From Craspedostauros australis (lineage: Eukaryota; Bacillariophyta; Bacillariophyceae; Mastogloiales; Achnanthaceae), in assembly GCA_026770025.1 (NCBI GenBank), contig JAMXDE010000016.1, forward strand, positions 1,240,001 to 1,304,000: a DNA stretch of 64,000 bases. Reading direction: 5' to 3'. The number at the start of each line of letters is the position of its first letter. Position 1 is the stretch's first letter. A program made the position numbers and the translations under genes. The notes below the pieces were generated by a model, which was not told where the DNA came from, searched no databases, and worked only from the letters and a program-made list of their open reading frames with translations. Shown piece by piece: positions 59,735 to 64,000 of this stretch.

Positions 59735-62700
59735 TTAATCCATGGTCGATCTCAATTGAATGATGCTCCCTTTGTGTCTATCGTAGATCTCCTTCTTTGT
59801 GTTCTTGGTGAAGCCGTCTGCGATGTTGTCCTCTGAGCGCACAAACTGAATTCGTGCCTCTCCGTTGTCTATCAGCTCCCGAGTGAAATGATGTCGTATA
59901 TCGATGTGTCTCGTTCGTGCTGATGTCGACGGATTGGAGGCAATGAAGATAGCCCCCACATTGTCCACATGCACATCCACTGGTTTGGTCATCGTCAAGC
60001 CGATGTCCTTCATTAGTTGCGTGAGGAAGCGAATCTCCTTTCCTGCTTCTGATAGGGCGACGTATTCCGCCTCCGTTGAGCTGAGAGTTACACTTCGTTG
60101 TGCCTTCGATCTCCATACAATGGGCACCCCTTGCAATAGGACGAGATGTCCCCCGACACTGATCCGGTTATCCTTGTCTCCCGCAAACTCACTGTCTGCG
60201 TAGATCTCGATCTTCCATGCGTCGTTCTCTAGTGGGGTTGGTTGCATTCGTAATCCGTAGTCCCTCGTGTCCGATACGAACTTCATCACTCGCAGCATCT
60301 CCTTGTATGCAGCAGCTGAAGGTCCGTCCAATACTTTGGTAAGCTCACGCACCGCATTTGCAATGTCGGGTCGCGAGTGCTTCACCAAGTATAGCAGCAT
60401 ACCTACTCCGCTTCGGTATCTGCTGTGTCGGTTACTGTCCACTTTGGGTAGGTCGTTGTTTCTCTGGATACCCTGTCCTGGTGTTCCTGGAGTTCCGTAT
60501 CGTTGTAGAGTCAGCACGTCATCCTTGAAGGTGTCGATGATGTTCTTGATGATGTGTGGCTGGTTCACCCAGCAGTTCGACTGGTCGTTGTTAAAGATGA
60601 TCTTGCAGCTGAGGTAGTCCTCGAGGTCGTTCTCCACCTTGATTCCGAATTGCTCAGCCTTAATGTCGATAGTCAGTTGCTTCAACTCCTCCTTTTCTCC
60701 GATGCATAGGCAGTCGTCGACGTAGGTGCCTATAAGCAGTAGTCTCCCTTCCTGATTCCGAATCAGAAGGCATGGATCCACTTTGCTCTGTCGAAATCCC
60801 AGTTTGAGTAGAATGTCGACCAGCTTTTTGTTCCATTGTCTGGCGCTCTGCACTAAACCGTAGATGGTCTTCTTGAGCAGCAAGCACTCGTCGGCCTCAT
60901 GCCTCATGCCCTTTGGGCATTGCATGTAGATCTCTTCATCGAGTTCTCCATGCAAGAATGCTGTCTCGAAGTCGATGATTATACTATCCATGTGCAGCAG
61001 CATCTTCATAGTGAGCATGATGCGGTAGGTTGCATCATGAATCACTGGTGCGTGGTGTGCTGAGAAGTCCACTCCTGCGATCTGTGAGTAGCCGCAGGCG
61101 ACGAGTCTGGCCCGGAAGACTCCGTTCCTCTTCTCCTTGAATACCCACTTGGTTTTCACACATCGCCGATCTCTCGGCATTTGGTTCCTCTTGATCTTCT
61201 CCCATACTCCTCTTCTGGTCATATCGTTGAACTCCTTATTGATGGCCTCTCTCCACTTCTTTCTCTTCTCGGGATCTGCATGGTCCCAGCATTCTTCGAA
61301 AGAGGTAGGGTCTAGCATCATAGCTACGCTTGTTTGCTCGGGTCTGACTCGATCATTCGTTACTTGGCTCGCAGTGATGAAGTCATCCAACCTCATCTTT
61401 CCGTGAGTGGTATCAATCATCATGCCTGCGACGTCTCTGTTGAACATCGACCCGTCTGTGTGGAAGCTAGGTCCCCCTGTCGCCGTTGTTTTGGCTTCTG
61501 TCTCTTGGGCAGTCTCTTGCTTCTCATCGTCGGATTCAGAGGTCTCGCTAGACCCGTAGTCTCTGTCCTCCTTAAGGACGGGCGAGTTGTTGTACCCTGC
61601 GAGATCTCTGACCATCCTTGGTACGTACGCAACAGGTGTTCCGACTGGAGTCGAGGGCGGTTCTTCTTCTACCGTTCTTTCCTCACTCCTTTCATCCCCG
61701 TCCCTTCCGGATTCATCGCCGACGTCATCGTCTGGTTCCTGATCCTCTTGGACGGGCAGCAGGTCGTCCTGCTCTAGCGCGGCATCTTCTGAATCTCTTT
61801 GTTGTCCCAATCTGCTGCGCTGCTCATCGTCATTGGTCTCTATATCATTCATGTTATCCGATTGACGAAGCCAAGTCACGCCTCTCTCTGGAGAAGGGTC
61901 TCTTGATGAGGAGTCGTCGTCTGTGTTCATCACTCTGGATCTGTTGGCATCCTTGATGCCCTTGAACTCTCCATACGACTTATTCAACCATGTCACGTCC
62001 CGAGTCATAAGGATTCTCGAGGTGGCAAGGTTCATCATCCGGTACACTCCTTTCGCGTGCGACTGTCCGTATCCCACGAACATGGCAGGTTTGGAGCGGT
62101 CGTCTAGTTTGGCCTTGATAGCCTGTCCACCGATGTGTACCATCCCCATCTCACCGAACACACGCAGGTCATTTGCATACTTCGGGATTTTTCCATTTAA
62201 CAGTATACACGCTGGTTCCCTTGACTTCGTGCCAATGATGTTCTCCAGCTGCGTCGCTGTGTGAGCAGCCTCTGCCCACAGTTTGCCTCGCGTTGATTTT
62301 GGTAGATGGGTTTGGTTCAGCATGGCGCGTACTTTGCCGTAGAGTGTCGCGAATTTCCTTTCGACGCGACCATTCTGTTGCGGGGTCGATGCCGCAGTGT
62401 ACTCGAAGGTTGGGGCGAATCCCTTGTTAAGTAAGAGTTTCTCTGCAGAACGATTCTCTCCTGCGTTGTCACATCTGACATTTTGAACCGTTACTCGCTG
62501 ATTCGCTTTGAGCCATTGGAACAACAAAAGCATCTTCGACCCCACGTCGCTTTTCTCTGTGATGAAGTAACTCCAGCAGTAGTCACTGTAATCGTCGATC
62601 ACAAGAAGCCAGTATTTGCCCTTTCCCAGGCTGTGTGTCTGAACGCTTGATGTGTCCATGAACAATCGATCCCCGACTCTTTTCGCTCGTTGTTGAGTCG

Positions 62701-64000
62701 CTTTCGACATCGGTCTCTGTCGCGATTTCCCAATCGCGCAGTCAACACACACGTTCAGTTTTCCTGTCACGTTCCAGCCGTACCTCCCTGCTGTTCGAGA
62801 GATGGTGTACGCGTCAACGTGGCCTAACTTTTTATGGATTGTGTTGATGTCGACAGGTGCGTCGGTTGACACGCCAACATGAGCTTGGTCGTCCGTCTTG
62901 GCGTTGCTCACCATGGTCACTCCGCAAACGAACCCGCTATGAGTCGCCATGATGCGGTCAAAGGTGATGCGGGCCTTGCCTTTCTTCAGGGTCATGATGA
63001 CGCCGAGGTTGCTGATGTTGAATCCGCTTTCGAGAGCCTTGTTGATGCTCAGTAGATTAACCCACAACTTGGGCACGTACTTCACCGACTTGAGCACCAC
63101 GTTGTATCTCCTTCCGTTCCTTTGCATGACCGTCATGCGCTTGTCGCCCACCTTGGTCACCTTGAGGAAGCGTCCGTTTCCGATCTTCACCGACTGGTCG
63201 GAGACTTGGACGTTGGTCATCCCCTTGTCACAGTTGGTGAGATGGCACGATGCGCCTGAATCGCCCAGCCAGGTGTTGCTTTCGTAGTTGTCCGGTGCGA
63301 CGGAGGAGCGCCTTGCGCTGACGTTGTCGGTGTTGCCGACCACCATTGCCACCTCGTGTTGTTCTTCGCGTTCAGAGTAGATTGGCAGCACCCAGTGCTC
63401 TGGACTTGGGTTTCGGACTCCGCCGTCACCTGGATGGTAGGTCCAAACGATGGAGTTCGCCGCATGGTGCGTCATGCGCGAAATCAGATCGCTGGGAAAG
63501 GGGTCGAAGCGACGGGATTCCAAGCTGTTGTTGATGTTGCATGGGTTGCGGCACACTCCTAGTGTGGTGTGCATCCCGATCTCGTGCAGTTTGAAATACA
63601 CCGTGCGTGGCTCGATCAGTGGAGTGCGGTCCCCATTGTGAGTGGCTACAGCGTCGTAGCACAGTAGAGCGAGCTCACTTCGCACATCATCCGCTTTGAG
63701 CACGTTGCTGAGCGATGCTCGAACCGCATTGCGGAGGGAGCCAGCTCTCTCAAGTCTGGTGCGTCGCTCCGCGCGCTCTTCGTCGTTGGTTGGCACATTG
63801 CCACGCGGCTCATTGTGGAGCTGGATGAAGAAAGGAACTTGGGGGCATTCCACGCACCATGCGTAGAGTGGTCCTCGCTTGAGGCACAGAGGGCACCAGG
63901 CCGTGTTGGTGATGAGTCCTGTCGAGTTCCCGATCATGCGGTCCACACGAGAGAGCTCTGGGGCGAAGTTGAAGATAGGGCGACGTGCCGCTTCTCCTCG
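59735..64000 (-). CDS. pol: Copia Gag-Pol polyprotein of element 2, partial at right edge
   Basis: At least 1421 residues; the frame is open to the window edge, so the start and most of gag lie outside. Pol domains in order: aspartic protease (WLGDSGASCHLTN), HHCC finger (KKLGH to CVDCAIGK), integrase with Asp (LFMDTSSV), Asp (RCDNAGEN) and Glu (GRVERKFATL), reverse transcriptase (GTYVDDCLCIG), and RNase H (IYADSEFAGDKDN; SSTEAEYVALS; VHVDNVGAIF). All catalytic residues seen are intact. Before the protease lies a paired-Cys segment (CPLCLKRGPLYAWCVECP) rather than a standard CCHC knuckle. The protein differs strongly from element 1 (DSGAS versus DNCAS protease), so it is another Copia lineage. 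Confidence 0.94.
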   Translation of the reverse strand, partial: RGEAARRPIFNFAPELSRVDRMIGNSTGLITNTAWCPLCLKRGPLYAWCVECPQVPFFIQLHNEPRGNVPTNDEERAERRTRLERAGSLRNAVRASLSNVLKADDVRSELALLCYDAVATHNGDRTPLIEPRTVYFKLHEIGMHTTLGVCRNPCNINNSLESRRFDPFPSDLISRMTHHAANSIVWTYHPGDGGVRNPSPEHWVLPIYSEREEQHEVAMVVGNTDNVSARRSSVAPDNYESNTWLGDSGASCHLTNCDKGMTNVQVSDQSVKIGNGRFLKVTKVGDKRMTVMQRNGRRYNVVLKSVKYVPKLWVNLLSINKALESGFNISNLGVIMTLKKGKARITFDRIMATHSGFVCGVTMVSNAKTDDQAHVGVSTDAPVDINTIHKKLGHVDAYTISRTAGRYGWNVTGKLNVCVDCAIGKSRQRPMSKATQQRAKRVGDRLFMDTSSVQTHSLGKGKYWLLVIDDYSDYCWSYFITEKSDVGSKMLLLFQWLKANQRVTVQNVRCDNAGENRSAEKLLLNKGFAPTFEYTAASTPQQNGRVERKFATLYGKVRAMLNQTHLPKSTRGKLWAEAAHTATQLENIIGTKSREPACILLNGKIPKYANDLRVFGEMGMVHIGGQAIKAKLDDRSKPAMFVGYGQSHAKGVYRMMNLATSRILMTRDVTWLNKSYGEFKGIKDANRSRVMNTDDDSSSRDPSPERGVTWLRQSDNMNDIETNDDEQRSRLGQQRDSEDAALEQDDLLPVQEDQEPDDDVGDESGRDGDERSEERTVEEEPPSTPVGTPVAYVPRMVRDLAGYNNSPVLKEDRDYGSSETSESDDEKQETAQETEAKTTATGGPSFHTDGSMFNRDVAGMMIDTTHGKMRLDDFITASQVTNDRVRPEQTSVAMMLDPTSFEECWDHADPEKRKKWREAINKEFNDMTRRGVWEKIKRNQMPRDRRCVKTKWVFKEKRNGVFRARLVACGYSQIAGVDFSAHHAPVIHDATYRIMLTMKMLLHMDSIIIDFETAFLHGELDEEIYMQCPKGMRHEADECLLLKKTIYGLVQSARQWNKKLVDILLKLGFRQSKVDPCLLIRNQEGRLLLIGTYVDDCLCIGEKEELKQLTIDIKAEQFGIKVENDLEDYLSCKIIFNNDQSNCWVNQPHIIKNIIDTFKDDVLTLQRYGTPGTPGQGIQRNNDLPKVDSNRHSRYRSGVGMLLYLVKHSRPDIANAVRELTKVLDGPSAAAYKEMLRVMKFVSDTRDYGLRMQPTPLENDAWKIEIYADSEFAGDKDNRISVGGHLVLLQGVPIVWRSKAQRSVTLSSTEAEYVALSEAGKEIRFLTQLMKDIGLTMTKPVDVHVDNVGAIFIASNPSTSARTRHIDIRHHFTRELIDNGEARIQFVRSEDNIADGFTKNTKKEIYDRHKGSIIQLRSTMD

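Overview
The window looks like nuclear DNA from a diatom or a close ochrophyte relative. Three things point that way: a protein whose signal peptide ends in an ASA|F motif typical of diatom plastid targeting (1943-3412); a secreted protein with a Pro/Ser-rich linker and a lysine cluster of the diatom cell-wall type (8060-14393); and Copia-type retrotransposons with intact gag and pol. Most genes are intronless or have a few short GT-AG introns. No species is assigned.

Layout. The first 31 kb is mainly host genes: a partial PDZ-domain protein, a predicted plastid protein, MsrA, two MATE transporter paralogues (5227-7023, 15508-17241) on either side of a seven-exon secreted beta-helix/repeat protein, an ankyrin-repeat gene (ANK1, 20220-22283), a SEN34-like tRNA-splicing endonuclease subunit, a three-exon mitochondrial lactate dehydrogenase, an AIF-like flavoprotein and a second predicted plastid protein. 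From 32 to 39 kb come a conserved C-terminal-domain protein of unknown role, an atypical phosphagen kinase and a class I methyltransferase.

At 39614-46504 lies a complete Copia LTR retrotransposon: LTRs of 520 bp that read as identical, a 5-bp target duplication ACCCT, a primer-binding site matching the inside of an initiator tRNA, and gag and pol in one frame split by a single TGA. It has landed in the 3' end of a second ankyrin gene (ANK2, 46500-48632, minus strand). The severed tail of ANK2 is still present beyond the far LTR at 39487-39613 and matches the C-terminus of ANK1.

From 49 to 54 kb are a multi-pass membrane protein, a 2-oxoglutarate/Fe(II) oxygenase-like protein and one doubtful gene. 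From 54.6 kb to the right edge is a transposon island: a PIF/Harbinger-like DNA transposon with 24-bp inverted ends and two convergent genes (54587-58686), then the 3' LTR and gag-pol of a second Copia element of a different lineage on the minus strand, running off the edge.

The host genes show no operon-like functional grouping. The main stories are gene duplication (two MATE genes, two ankyrin genes), recent transposon damage to one ankyrin copy, and a candidate silica-associated secreted protein.
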